DNA from: Plantago ovata | Taxonomy: Eukaryota > Streptophyta > Magnoliopsida > Lamiales > Plantaginaceae | Reading direction: 5' to 3' | Assembly (NCBI GenBank): GCA_028274465.1 | Contig: CM051455.1 | Span: 71,902,985 to 71,966,984 of the forward strand | Length of the DNA: 64,000 bases | Part shown: positions 31,522 through 42,457 of the stretch, in pieces | Numbering within the stretch: the first letter of the stretch is position 1 | How the letters are laid out: each line of letters begins with the position of its first letter | Notes under the pieces: model-generated | Database searches by the model: none | Told to the model about the DNA's origin: nothing | What the model saw: only the letters and a program-made list of their open reading frames with translations | Position numbers and translations under genes: made by a program

Positions 31522-33095
31522 TGTTGGTCCCTTTAAACAACAAGAAAAGACTAGATGGGGGGGGGGGTGAATAGTCTTTTCAAACTTTCGTCGTTTAAAA
31601 CTTTCTCAACAAGTGCTTATTACTTTTCAGTAATGAGTTTGCTGATACTTAACTTTCTCAACAAGCGCAAGTTACTTCACAGTAACTAGGTTTGCTGATA
31701 CTTAAAATGAGAGAGCGGAAGTCTTTGATACAATAAGTGCTCTTTCAGTAAATGAAGGTTTCAGCAAGTGATGTGAGTGACTGTGTACAGATAGATATGA
31801 TTTGCTGAAAACTAAGTACAATAAGTAAATTACACAAACATTTTTATAGTGGTATCTGAGTGGCGTAATCTCTCAACTAATCCACTTTTTCCTTTCTAGG
31901 ACTGAACCCACTAAGATAAGATTGAGGTTCCTTACAACACCTATCTAGAGCGATTCAAACAGAAACCAAAGCACACTTGCTTCGTCTCCAACCTAATCTA
32001 GAGAACGCAACCTTGTTCTCCACCAAACTTGGTACTTTTAATCAACAAAACTATGCTCGATTAAGTTCCCCCTGAATATTACGCCTGAAAGGGTGTATTT
32101 TCAGTTAGGGAGGTTTGGGATGAGATAACTTAATTATAAATTATTCAGTTACAACAAGTAATCTAAGAAACAAAACTTTGAATACTTTGCAGTAAACAAG
32201 TTTGATTGTTTCTGGTGTCAAGACTTGTTCTTGTTCGAAAGAAAGAAAGAACACTTAACTAATTTCTTAGTCGTGTAAATTCTACTTCTTCACAAGTAGC
32301 TTTTTCAAGCTTTAAGTCTTGGAACGGATCAATGGCAGTAAGAGTATTGAAGGGTTTGTGAGTTTAAGCACAAGTGAGAGTATGATCACGTTGTTGACAC
32401 ACTTCAACTCTTTGCCGGATGACCTCTATTTATAGTGAAAATAAGGAGCCGTTTGAATTTCAAATTCTAAGGCTTTTGTTCCTTAAAATGTCACTATCTT
32501 GCTTTTGTACTTTCAGCAGCGTCCTTGTTTGTCTTCTAGTCTTCAGGTCCTTCGCGTGCATGCTTTGCATTTAATGCTCATTTGAATAGAATTCAAACAG
32601 TAACATTGGAGCGCAAATACAAGTACTTTCAGTAACAGGTCACATATGTTCCAACAGCAAGTGGTCAGTCTCAGTTTCAGCAAGCACAACCTACTCTGTC
32701 ATTCAGATTTTCACTTATGCAATGCTGTTGCTGAAGTTTCCACTTTCTGAGCAACATGTGCCTTTGTAGATACCAGTCTTCAGAAATCTTCTAGTCTTCA
32801 GTCTTCAAAATCTTCAAGATTCTGAGTGGTTCTAAATGCTTCAATAGTTTTTTTGTAAAAACAAAGTACATCATCAGCAAATGCTTCAATAGGTTGTATT
32901 TCTTTTCAGAAAACAAGATACATCATAACCTTTAAAACCAACCTATCTAGCACCTATTCTAAGTCTTCAGCAAACGTTCCTCTTTTACAATGTCCTTAAA
33001 ATTCTAAATTCCTATGGACCTTAAGAGTACTAGTTACTGGACTTTCCTTTATTTAGCATGGTTAATTGCTCATCAAAATTACAAGATTCCTAACA
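31522..33095 (-). repeat. Copia 5' LTR (1574 bp)
   Basis: Partner of 13063-14634. Sense ends TGTTAGGAATC and GGGACCAACA. Carries a short G run at 31558-31566 that differs in length from the 3' LTR. Followed by the duplicated CTTTG. Confidence 0.92.
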
Positions 33096-33755
33096 CTTTG
33101 TTTATTTAAATTTGGGTTTGTAAGAGTGTTTATTATCTCTCTTCTGGATACTTGCTCTTTTGTCATAGTTCTAGTTTATTAGCTCATTTGATCATTTAAT
33201 GTGACCTGGATTTATGAGCAAGGAACTAATGAGTGGAAAAAAAACATAACAATATGGCACACCTGATGTTTGTTGAGTATCGTGCACAGCGAAACAACTG
33301 TAGATGAAGATGTGGAATCTAATATTTGGGATCCACTTTGACATCCCAAATGTAGTGTGTGTTAGGTCCTTGTCTTTCGACAATATTTGAACTTGACAGA
33401 GCGTTTGTCTTTGGCTTTCTATTGTAGGGGTTTGGGTCTAAATGTCTGTGTTTATTATGTGTTGTGTATGTTGGATCTGGTATTTTAATGGAGTGACTCT
33501 TTTTAAAGTCATTATCTTACCCTTTTTACTAATACCATGATATATAGTAGCTTGATCTTTATTTTGTTGTTACTTTGGCCTGGTTATTTGTGTTATATGT
33601 CAAGTGCAGAAGCTGGTGAACCAAGTGATGCACCATTCCAGATGAGGTGGACTCGAATGCAAGCTACAAGCGTAACCGTAAAGGAAAGAAGGCATTGCAG
33701 GTGGAAAGTGAAAGCTCACAATTCATTGAAATGGTGGTTGGAATTGGAAACCTGA
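33096..33755 (+). pseudogene. Flank of the copia insertion, ending in a coding-like exon split by the Athila insertion
   Basis: Most of this stretch is AT-rich and intron-like. An acceptor-like TATGTCAAGTGCAG ends at 33608. A basic coding stretch follows (KRNRKGKKALQVESESSQF, EMVVGIGN in one frame, with an apparent 1-nt shift from AGEPSDAPFQ in the first part). The Athila element interrupts the frame at 33756. After removing the element and one CCTGA copy, the frame continues six or seven codons at 45305 and ends at a TGA near 45325. It looks like the C-terminus of an unidentified protein, whether host or transposon cannot be told. Confidence 0.4.
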
Positions 33756-35156
33756 TGATGATGTCGTTTTTCACCAATTAAATTTGTTTAAAAGCCTAAG
33801 AACACTTATCACTACACAAACTAGAGTGCAATGGCAAGTTGTCCCCGAGTGTCATTCTCTCGGGACCTAACGTGGCTTTGCTTGAGGTTTTTTCTAGTAA
33901 TTTCAGTCAACAAGTTCAAATGTTTATAGAATCGTTCTCTTAGAAAAAAGCAACGAGAAATCAGACTGTTGTAATCAAGTTTGGAAAACGGTTGGTGGTA
34001 GAAATCAAATACACATGCATGGGTTACGAATATGCTCACAAGTTCAGTGCGTAAAACCTTCGATCAAGTCTGCTAAGTAACTCGTCTAGGTAACTTTCAA
34101 GACACACATCATGTAAGACCACTATCAATACTTTAGAGGTGCTTGTCACTAACACCATTTATCTAGCATGTTGCAAATCTCTAACATACAATCCTATAGC
34201 TTTCATTGACCAAGAGTTTGTCACTATACTCAATTTGAATATATTTTATAGGCAGCTAAGAATCATATGAAGGAATTTGCAGCAAGATTGAATCACAATC
34301 TCATGTAAGCATAAACTAACCCATACCATGCATATTCTACATTCTACCACCAACACAAAAGATTTAGCTACTCATATTCACCAACATAGACATCAATTCA
34401 TATGAATAATAATCAAAATACATCATATCAAACTACAAGACAAGAGAGTGATACAAGTTACCACCAAAGCTGTCACTAATCGGTGGAAAGCAAAGAAAAC
34501 CTCTTCGTAGATGATTACAAAGGATGAATTCCAATCAAAACCTTGAATCCCAAGCTAAAATACAATGTAATCTGAGTTTTCTCTGAGTTTTGGGGCTTAG
34601 GAGCTCTCCAAAACGAAGCTACAGTCCAAAAGATATCCAAAAAATGACCAAAGATCAGATCTAAGAAGGAAAATCCGAAAACGTAACCGCTGCCAAGCGG
34701 ACCGCTTGGAGAAGCCAAGCGAAGCGCTTGGCAAGCGAAGCGCTTTGGCACTCCAAGCGCTTCGGTTGGCTTCTATGCCAAAGCTCCCGGAAAATGAAGC
34801 AGAGCGCTTCACTATTCCAGGCGCTTAGCTTGGCTCCTGGGCAGATTTTTGTCTTCAAATTCAATCTTTTTGCCCTCGCATGGCCCTCGGGTGCCTTGGA
34901 CTCATCCTTCTCGATGCTTATTGATGCTCAAACACTTACGGACAAGCCACAGAGATTGGGAAACTTCAATGGGGCCATCTTTTCCATCAAAAAGGCTCGT
35001 TTTTAGCTCCAAAAACGCCGTTTCGTACCTAAGTGCCTGAAAATGCAGAAAACACAAACGTGACACTATTCTACAAAACTAACCAAAAAACAAGGCTAGA
35101 AGATAGCAAACGAAGGTAAAAAAGACAAGATGAACACATCAAAAATACGTTCATCA
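33756..35156 (-). repeat. Athila 3' LTR, family A (1401 bp)
   Basis: Complete. It is about 58 bp longer than the 5' LTR. Almost all of the difference lies in the palindrome cluster (34690-34832). Confidence 0.93.
34690..34832. repeat. CCAAGCG palindrome cluster in the Athila 3' LTR
   Basis: Five AAGCG-type units. About 59 bp between CCAAGCGGA and GGCTTCT are absent from the matching position of the 5' LTR (44892-44976). Confidence 0.88.
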
Positions 35157-36850
35157 AACTCCCCAAACCAAACCTTTGCTTGTCCTCAAGCAACAAACTA
35201 TCCTAAATGCAACAGAAAAGAAGTCTCATGCCAAGTAAAGTGAACTAATCTATTGAATCTACCAAATGCTTATGAACAAAACCAAATGAGCATGACATGC
35301 AAGTAGGTTGAAGTATGCCTCGATTGCGAATATACACATTCTCAAGTGCACTTGGTTAAACAAAGGAGTCTCATGTAACATCTTCTACCTGGACCTGGTC
35401 AGTGACGACACAATGATGCATGTTATCATACTACAATTGCCCCGTGCCTATGAAACCGAGGGCTTACTACTATTCACCAAGCGGGACTTTTCCTCAAGAG
35501 AGAGCGAACCAATACTGGCTCTCATCAAACGAAGGAGGGTTCCCTTAGAAAGAAAACACTCCCCTATTCTACCCAGACTCTCAAGAATGAGCCTCTTTCA
35601 ACCACTTCTTGAATAGCAAGACGAGGGTGGTCAAGAACAGGCCTTGGACAAAGGCGACACGAAACGAAAGATAGAATTTACAACTCGACACTTCACAAGG
35701 ACAAAATATTTACATGACACTTGACACTACGAGACTGCTTTTGGCTTGCAACAACCCTTCTTTTGCTTTTGGGTCTTATTCTTTATTTTCTTTCTTCTTT
35801 TTTTTTATTTTCTTTTCTCTTTTTCTTTTCTATTTTTTTTTCTTCTTTTCTTTTTCGCTTTCTTTTTTTTTATATAGGGCAAGCAGCAGTACTATGTGTC
35901 AAAAACACCTCCCCAAACCTATTCGAAAGAATATGTTTGAGCACAAAGACGAAAAAGAAAAAGGAAAGACTCTTTTACAAAGACACCTCCCCAAACCTAT
36001 TCGAAAGAATAGGTTGGGAAAAAAAACAAAAAGAAAAGGAAAAAGCAAACTTTACAACGACTCAAAGACGAAAGACAAGATCAACGAAGCAACCCCCTCC
36101 CCAAACCTATTCGATAGAATAGGTTTAATACAAGGAATCGCACACCTCACACTACCTCCTTCCTAGGCATTTGGCAATCTCTAATCGAGGTGAAGAACTT
36201 GTCGCCTCTTACGTAAATAATTACACGGGTTACAACCATAGACTCTAACATGCATCATTTTATAAGGTCATCGTGAACCGCAGCAAAAGAAACACCACTC
36301 AAGGTGATGTCGAGACTACTAAGCTTAACTAGTGCACATGCGAATGTGACAAACCAAGCGAGACAAGCCTCAAACTACTTGCAAAGTGATGCAACATATG
36401 ATCAATGGTCATAAACACTTAGTCTACTCAATAAAAAAGTTCAAAAGACTTGGCAATAAACTCCACACACAACAATGTGCAACAACTAATCTATGGATGA
36501 TATGCATGCAAAAATTTGAAAAAACACGAAAAATCACATGAACTTGAGTAAAACCAGGCATGTACGAACCACACAAGCATATAGTACTGCATGTACGAAG
36601 TACGAACCACACAAGCATATAGTACTGAAAATCCAATACCCCCTCCCCAAACCTAAACTTTTGCTCGTCCTCGAGCAAAGAAAAGTTGAATGAAAAGGAA
36701 AAATTGGATTCAATGTACACTTCCCTGAGATAAAGGTTCGTGTCCAATCACCTATATATGAGTAGTACCTGAAAGGACTCAAGAAACATGTGAAAACGGG
36801 TGCGCAAAGGTGAGAAGAATGGAAAAAACTAGGAAAATCAGGGTACAGGG
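35157..36850 (-). other. Conserved non-coding 3' region of the Athila element
   Basis: Homologous throughout to 21880-23500 of the non-autonomous element. It begins with a PPT-like GGTTTGGGGAGTT, has a homopyrimidine tract at 35775-35875, a triple hairpin at 35915-36126 and a short direct duplication (CATGTACGAA...ACCACACAAGCATATAGTACT) near 36555-36625. No gene. Confidence 0.7.
35915..36126 (-). ncRNA. Triple hairpin array in the 3' region (Athila)
   Basis: Stems at 35915-35938 (loop GAAA, one mismatch), 35993-36015 (loop GAAA) and 36103-36126 (loop GATA), all AAACCTATTC / GAATAGGTTT. Spacings and the CCTCCCC prefix match copy 1. Confidence 0.7.
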
Positions 36851-36852
36851 TC

Positions 36853-36990
36853 CAGGCGGGAGCCAAGCGGTTTGCTTGGCAAGCGGAGCGCTTGGGAGGT
36901 TCCAGGCGCTCCGCTTGAATTTCCAGGAAGTTGCAAAACTTTCTGGAATTTCAAGCGGACCGCTTGACCCTTCCAAGCGCTTCGCTTGGC
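36853..36990. repeat. CCAAGCG palindrome cluster downstream of integrase
   Basis: Same layout as 23503-23660, with a TTCCAGGAAGTT / AACTTTCTGGAA core around GCAA and flanking AAGCG units. It lies about 150 bp after the integrase C-terminus. Confidence 0.85.
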
Positions 36991-37139
36991 TCTGTTTCCA
37001 GATTTTCGATGTTTTTTCCTATCTTAATCACCTAAGGCACCAAGACAAAAACTAGACTAAACTAATCACGACAAAAGGCACACATGCCACAACTACAAAA
37101 GCAAATAAAGAGTACAAGAAACTAATGAAATGAACTAAG

Positions 37140-38515
37140 ATACAAAAGGTACCTCGACCAAGTCAACCTCCACTTCATGAGTCGACTCGAGAGGCTCTAG
37201 GTACGGCTTAACTCTCAGGCCATTGACGTGGAAGGTAGCTCCGGTTTTGTTGTCCAAGAGTTCCACAGCACCATGGGGTGCTACTCGGACAATTTCAAAT
37301 GGTCCGTCCATCTAGAACGGAGTTTTCCAGGAAAAAGTCGCAACCGAGAGTTGAAGATGAGTGCCTTTTGACCTGGGACTAAATCCTTGCGGATGATGCC
37401 TCTATCATGATACATCTTTGCTCGTTCCTTGTATATCTTACCACTCTCGAAGGCTTTCAATCTTAGCTCATCTAGCTCGGTGAGTTGCAAAAGTCTTTCT
37501 TCACCGGCTTTCTCCATATCAAGGTTCAATTGCTTGATGGCCCCAACGTGCTCTATGCTCCAACTCCACGGGGAGATGGCAAGCTTTCCCGTACACAAGC
37601 CGGTAGGGAGTGGTACCAATCACCGTTTTGAACGAGGTCCTATATGCCCATAGTGCATCTGGCAACTTGGTGGACCAATCCTTCCTCGGGACCACCCGCT
37701 CCAAGATTTTCTTGATTTGCCGATTGCTCACTTCCACTTGGCCAGATGTTTGAGGATGATATGGAGTAGCAACGAAATGTGTCACCCCGTACTTCTTCAT
37801 GAGATTAGCGAAGAACTTGTTCACAAAGTGAGTTCCCCCATCACTGATAATGGATCTCGGGGTCCCAAACCTATTAAAGATCACATCACGAAGAAAAGAC
37901 AGTACAACCTTGGAATCATTAGTCCGGGTGGGAACAGCCTCTACCCATTTGGTGACATAGTCGACCGCAACCAAGATATATTCGTACCCATTACTCTTAG
38001 GGAATGGTCCCATAAAGTCTATACCCCAAACATCAAAAGGCTCAACAACTAAGTTACATTGCTGGGGCATCTCTTGTTGCTTGCCAATGTTGCCACTCCG
38101 TTGGCATGAGTCACATTGCGCCACAAATGAGCGCGCATCTTCAAACAAGATGGGCCAAAATAACCCGGATTGAAGCACCTTGCGAGCGGTTTTTTGGCCA
38201 CTATAATGCCCTCCACATTCTAACTCATGGCAGAATCTCAGTATCGACAATTGCTCTTTCTCGGGTACACACCTCCACAAGACTTCATCTCCTCCCTTGC
38301 GGAACAAGTACGGGTCATCCCATATGTAATAGCGACAATTCCTCACAAGTGAACGCCGTTCAGGTCCAGAGAGATGGGTTGGCATCACATTTGTGGCTAA
38401 GAAGTTAACGATATCGGCGTACCATGGTTCCAACTCTATGCGCATCAACTGATCATCGCGCAAATCATCTGGGACGGGTGTGTCGTCTTGTGGAATGTTT
38501 GGCGACCGGGACAAG
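37140..38515 (-). pseudogene. Athila integrase
   Basis: The main frame (38514-37519) has the HHCC zinc module ([16 protein letters not shown] and [11 protein letters not shown]), the catalytic Asp in [14 protein letters not shown], the second Asp in [11 protein letters not shown] and the Glu in [16 protein letters not shown], then [23 protein letters not shown] frameshift near 37560 leads to a second frame (37619-37281: [39 protein letters not shown]). A further break near 37315 leads to the GPF/Y-type tail ([30 protein letters not shown]) to about 37140. The first residues (HLSRSPN) join the RNase H frame across the solo LTR. Integrates element DNA; here inactivated by two frameshifts and the insertion. 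Confidence 0.9.
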
Positions 38516-38520
38516 TGGTC

Positions 38521-39793
38521 TGATGAACGCGGATTCGTCAGCTCCAGATTCAGTCAAATAAATTTGTTATTTAGCCAAAGGCAATCCACAACTACAACGA
38601 AAACCGTAGTGTAGAAGTAGAATGACTCGAGTGTCGTTCTCTCAGGACTATAACTAGCTTTATCTATTTAACAAGAGAATATAAAACAGCAGACAGATAG
38701 CAATAGGGGGTTTCTAGCAGATAATGGATATTGGTGATCGTATGTTCCTTCTTAACATAACGGGTCGATAATCATGCATAAATTCGTCGGTCTTGCATAG
38801 AGATCTTTGAATCAATCTAGTGTCCTATTGCAAGTATTAAGCACTACGAAGATAATTTGGTCTGACTAGTCAATCACGATTGTCCTAATGTGTTCTGTAA
38901 TTATTCAACACTACGAAGATAATTGGTTTGATGGTCGACTAGTGTCCAGTTGTGCATAATGATCAATACAACATACGAGAATTTTGGTTACAACTGATCA
39001 ACGAAATAAAGCAATGACACGGAGTATAATGCGCGATATAGCCATTAGCATGATTATCTTCCCTTCGCTAAGAATTCACATACTACCACCAACGATAAGT
39101 TTAGCTACTCATAATAAGCATGCAATCAACAGAAATCATAGAAGAAAACATGTCGAAAGAATATAAAATAAGTAGAATAAAACTGTAAGATACAAAGTTA
39201 CCGAAGGTTGTCAATCTCCGGATGATTGCGGTCCTACGAGCTCCAAACTGCTATGAAAAAGTATCCCCTAAGCTACAGAACTCCCAGGACAGGCCCCGGG
39301 AAGTTCCTACCTAAAACTATAGAGAGAGGGGAGAGAGAAGGTCTGGAAAGATATGATTTTCGAAGAGAAAACTGAGCACTATATATAGGCCCCGAATAAA
39401 CTGTGGGGCGGTTCGCCGCAGGTTGGGGTGGTTCGCCCCCCGTCTTTTTCGCGGAATTCCGCGTTTTTCGACGCGGATATGGATTTCTTCACCTTTTCGG
39501 ACTCGGTTTCTGACTTCTAGTGGCCTTCTAACCTCCAGATTCGACCCTAGACTCCAAATCCTATTCGGAAACCTTCAGATACTCCAAATCGGCTTCTGGA
39601 ACACCAATTCCTTGTCAACTTCAATATAATTGCCCAGAAATCCCCGAATTTCAACCAAAACCTGTAAAATAAAATCTAAAGGGAACGTGACACTATTCTA
39701 ATAAAATGTACTAAAATATAGCTAAATTAACATAGAGGATAGTTAAATTAGGTGAAAAAGACTCGAATGAAAGTGTAAAATACACATTCATCA
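38521..39793 (-). mobile_element. Solo LTR of family B (1273 bp) inserted in the Athila pol
   Basis: TGGTC occurs at 38516-38520 and again at 39794-39798. Sense ends are TGATGAATG and CGTTCATCA. Removing the LTR and one TGGTC restores an uninterrupted RNase H to integrase frame across the conserved NLVADHLSR phrase. No internal gypsy sequence accompanies it, so it is the product of LTR-LTR recombination. Confidence 0.95.
39380..39440 (-). promoter_or_regulatory. Core promoter of the solo LTR: TATA box and GC palindromes
   Basis: Sense order: GC-rich GGCGAACC-type units (39440-39403), spacer, then a TATATA box (39388-39380). Same geometry as LTR B at 20951-21030. Confidence 0.55.
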
Positions 39794-40271
39794 TGGTCCG
39801 CCACTAGATTTTCCTTGCCACTTTTATCAATTATCTCCACCTTGAACTCTTGGAGAAGAAGTACCGAACGCATCAAGCGTGGCTTGGTTTCACGCTTAGC
39901 AATCAAATGCTTGAGAGCTGCGTGGTCAGTGTGAACAAAAACTTTGTACCCAGTAATATAGGACCTGAATTTACTTAGAGCAAAATAACCGCTAAGAATT
40001 CTTTCTCAGTGGTAGTATAATTAATCTGAGCAGCATCTAAGGTCTTACTAGCATTGTAAATCACTCTGAAACGGTTATCAACCTTTTGACCAAGAACAGA
40101 ACCCATAGCATAGTCAGAAGCATCACACATAATTTCAAAAGGAATTTTCCAATCCGGAGAGACTACAATAGGGGCTGTTAAGAGTTTCTCCTTAAGTGTG
40201 TGGAAGGCGTCAAGACATTCTTGTGTGAATTCGAAGGGAACATCTTTAGCAAGCAAGTTACTCAAGCACAT
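39794..40271 (-). pseudogene. Athila RNase H
   Basis: The frame from 40271 carries FTQECLDAFHTLKEKLL, PFEIMCDASDYAMGSVLGQ (the first catalytic Asp of RNase H, in CDAS) and [18 protein letters not shown] (the catalytic Glu). A frameshift near 39980 is followed by [19 protein letters not shown] (Asp of TDH) and KPRLMRSVLLLQEF. The frame ends at the solo LTR. It degrades the RNA strand in RNA-DNA hybrids. A stop in the tether between RT and RNase H (around 40370) is a further disablement. Confidence 0.88.
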
Positions 40272-40365
40272 AGCTATCTTTGATAAATCTCCTATGGAAG
40301 CCTACATGTCCAAGGAAGGATTGCAATTCACGCACACAAGTAGGTGGAGGTAACTTTTCAATGAG

Positions 40366-41013
40366 TTAAAGTTTCCCTTTGTCTACCTCTATCCCTCTTT
40401 TAGATATAGCATGTCCTAACACAATTCCCTCTTTAACCATATAGTGACTCTTTTCCCAGCTCAAGGTAAGATTACATTCAATACACTTCCTTAAGACACG
40501 ATCAAGTTTATCAAGACAATCATCAAATGAATCACCGTAAACGGAAAAATCATCCATAAATACCTCAACAAATTTATTCACCATATCGGAGAAGACGGAG
40601 AGCATGCAACGTTGGAAAGTGGCCGGTGCATTGCACAATCCGAAGGGCATCCTTCGGTATGCGGAAGTGCCGAAAGGACATGTGAAGGTGGTCTTCTCTT
40701 GGTCCTCGGGAGCTATAGGAATCTGGTAGAAACCTGACAAACCATCCAAGAAACAATAGAACTCTTGCCCAACTAGGCGGTTAAGCATATCATCAATAAA
40801 TGGTAAAGGAAAATGATCTTTCTTCGTGGCAGAATTCAATTTCCTATAATCGACGCACATACGCCACCCCGTTGTTTTCCTAACGGGTAATAATTCCCCT
40901 TTATCATTTGCTTCGACCGTGATACCCGACTTCTTAGGGACTACATGGACGGGGCTAACCCATTTACTATCGGGAGCTGGGTAAATCATCTTAGCATCTA
41001 GGAGTTTAAGCAC
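40366..41013 (-). CDS. Athila reverse transcriptase domain
   Basis: An open frame of 215 codons covering the core RT motifs: SPVHVVPKKSG, WRMCVDYRKLNSATKKDHFP, FYCFLDGLSGFYQI with the first catalytic Asp, MPFGLCNAPATFQRCM, and VEVFMDDFSVYG containing the catalytic FMDD box, then ILGHAI-type VLGHAISKRG. The sequence is diagnostic of the Athila lineage. A stop upstream (41014-41021) separates it from the protease frame and another follows at 40366, so it is part of a once continuous polyprotein. All catalytic residues are intact. Confidence 0.92.
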   Translation of the reverse strand: MLKLLDAKMIYPAPDSKWVSPVHVVPKKSGITVEANDKGELLPVRKTTGWRMCVDYRKLNSATKKDHFPLPFIDDMLNRLVGQEFYCFLDGLSGFYQIPIAPEDQEKTTFTCPFGTSAYRRMPFGLCNAPATFQRCMLSVFSDMVNKFVEVFMDDFSVYGDSFDDCLDKLDRVLRKCIECNLTLSWEKSHYMVKEGIVLGHAISKRGIEVDKGKL

Positions 41014-41021
41014 CTATTTCT

Positions 41022-42457
41022 TCACAACTTCTTGCATAGCTGGGTTAGCCTACGTTGTGGTTGCCTAACAGGTTTCGCATCTTCCTCTAAGGCTATTTTG
41101 TGGGTACATTGCACCGGGCTTATACCCTTGATGTCACCTATGCTCCATCCTATGGCTCCGGTGTTTCTTTTCAACACCTCCACTAACTTAGCCTCTTCCT
41201 CCTTACCAAGCTTAGAAGATATGATTACAGGTTTAGACTCATTATCTCCTAGGAAGACATATTTCAAATGGCTTGGTAATGGTTTAAGCTCAAGGGTTGG
41301 TTCACTAGGTGGAGGGGTCACTCCTTCTTCCTCATCTATTCCTAGAGACTCTTCTACTTCTTCTCCTAGAGGAATTTCGGGTGCATTATCTAGGAGGGCT
41401 GTCATAGCTAACACTTCTTCGGTGACAAATCCCTCTTCAAGGTTCATAGTAAGAGCGGCTTCTAAAGGGTCGCTAACTTGATGAGCAAAATAAGTATCAC
41501 AAGAGACAGATTCATAACAATCAACAAATTTAAGTTCTTCAATCATAGCTTCCTCAGAGTCAGGTTCACATACCTGTTTGTATTGCTCGATCTGAACTTT
41601 GTCTTCGAGTACCTCCATGGTGATCTTTTTCCCTCGAAGCTCCAAACATGTGTTGGTGGTAGCCATGAAGGGTCTGCTCAAAAGCACAATATGCTCCTTT
41701 CTCGAACTTGTACCCTCGTCTGCTGTTTTCATCACCACAAAGTCGGTTGGCACGATGATCCTATCCACCTTCACTAGAATATCCTCGACTATCCCCAGTG
41801 GGTGTTTCACACTTTGATCAGCCATTTGAACGACCATGCTAGTGGGTTGGATTTTTCCAACCCCAACGCCTTGTAGATGGAGTATGGCATTAGATTAATG
41901 CTAGCCCCCAAATCAAGCATTGCTATTGTGGATCGGCCGTTTCCCATGGTGATACTAATTATGAAACTCCCGGGATCCTTTTGCTTCAAAGGTAACTCAT
42001 GCACCGAGTTAACCATTTCAAGTTCAGCCACATCCCCTTTCTGGAAAATCTTCTTATTACTCCTCACCTCTTTGAAAAATTTCGTGTAAGCGGGAATATT
42101 TTGAATCAATTCCAGAAGGGGAACGTTCACCTCTACTTTTGATAGGATCCCATATATAGGTGAGTCTCGGATGTCCTTCTTAGCTTCCTTTATCCTTCCG
42201 GGAAAGGGAAGATGGGGTTTAGGGGGCACATAAGGATTAGGCGACTTATGGAGTCCGCCCTCCTTTTGTTGTGCACCCCCTTCCTCATCTTCCTTATCCT
42301 TCTCAGTAACAAGTTCAGGGGTTGGTGCGGCTTCTTCTACCACCTCCTTCTCCAGCTGCTCATCATCACCTGTATCACATGTATTATTAGGCAAAGATTT
42401 AGTTTTAGAAGGATACTTCAAAGGATATGGTGGTCTTGATTCCTTGCCACTCCGCAA
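41022..42457 (-). pseudogene. Athila protease and linker
   Basis: Two frames offset by a frameshift near 41830. The first (42457-41807) has a Pro/Glu-rich linker, VNVPLLELIQNIPAYTKFFK, KDPGSFIISITMGNGR and MLDLGASINLMPYSIYKAL, where Athila proteases carry D-L-G-A. The second (41837-41022) begins MVVQMADQSVKHPLGIVED and LLSRPFMATT, then a long acidic linker to the RT (PLGEEVEESLGIDEEE). Processing of the polyprotein is the expected role. Confidence 0.85.

Larger units (their letters stand above)
13063..33095 (-). mobile_element. SIRE/Maximus-like Ty1/copia element with nested gypsy insertions
   Basis: Two long, near-identical LTRs (13063-14634 and 31522-33095) bound the element, and the same 5-bp sequence CTTTG precedes the first (13058-13062) and follows the second (33096-33100). 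Sense order on the minus strand: 5' LTR, tRNA-Met-type primer site, gag, then a break at 30108, nested gypsy material to 16837, then the C-terminal half of the extra 3' ORF, polypurine tract and 3' LTR. Protease, integrase, RT and RNase H are absent from this copy. The 20-kb span is mostly foreign. Confidence 0.9.

Noticed and set aside
38521..39793. Full family B element with lost interior
   Set aside because: A single LTR with a matching 5-bp duplication and no internal sequence is the standard solo-LTR state.
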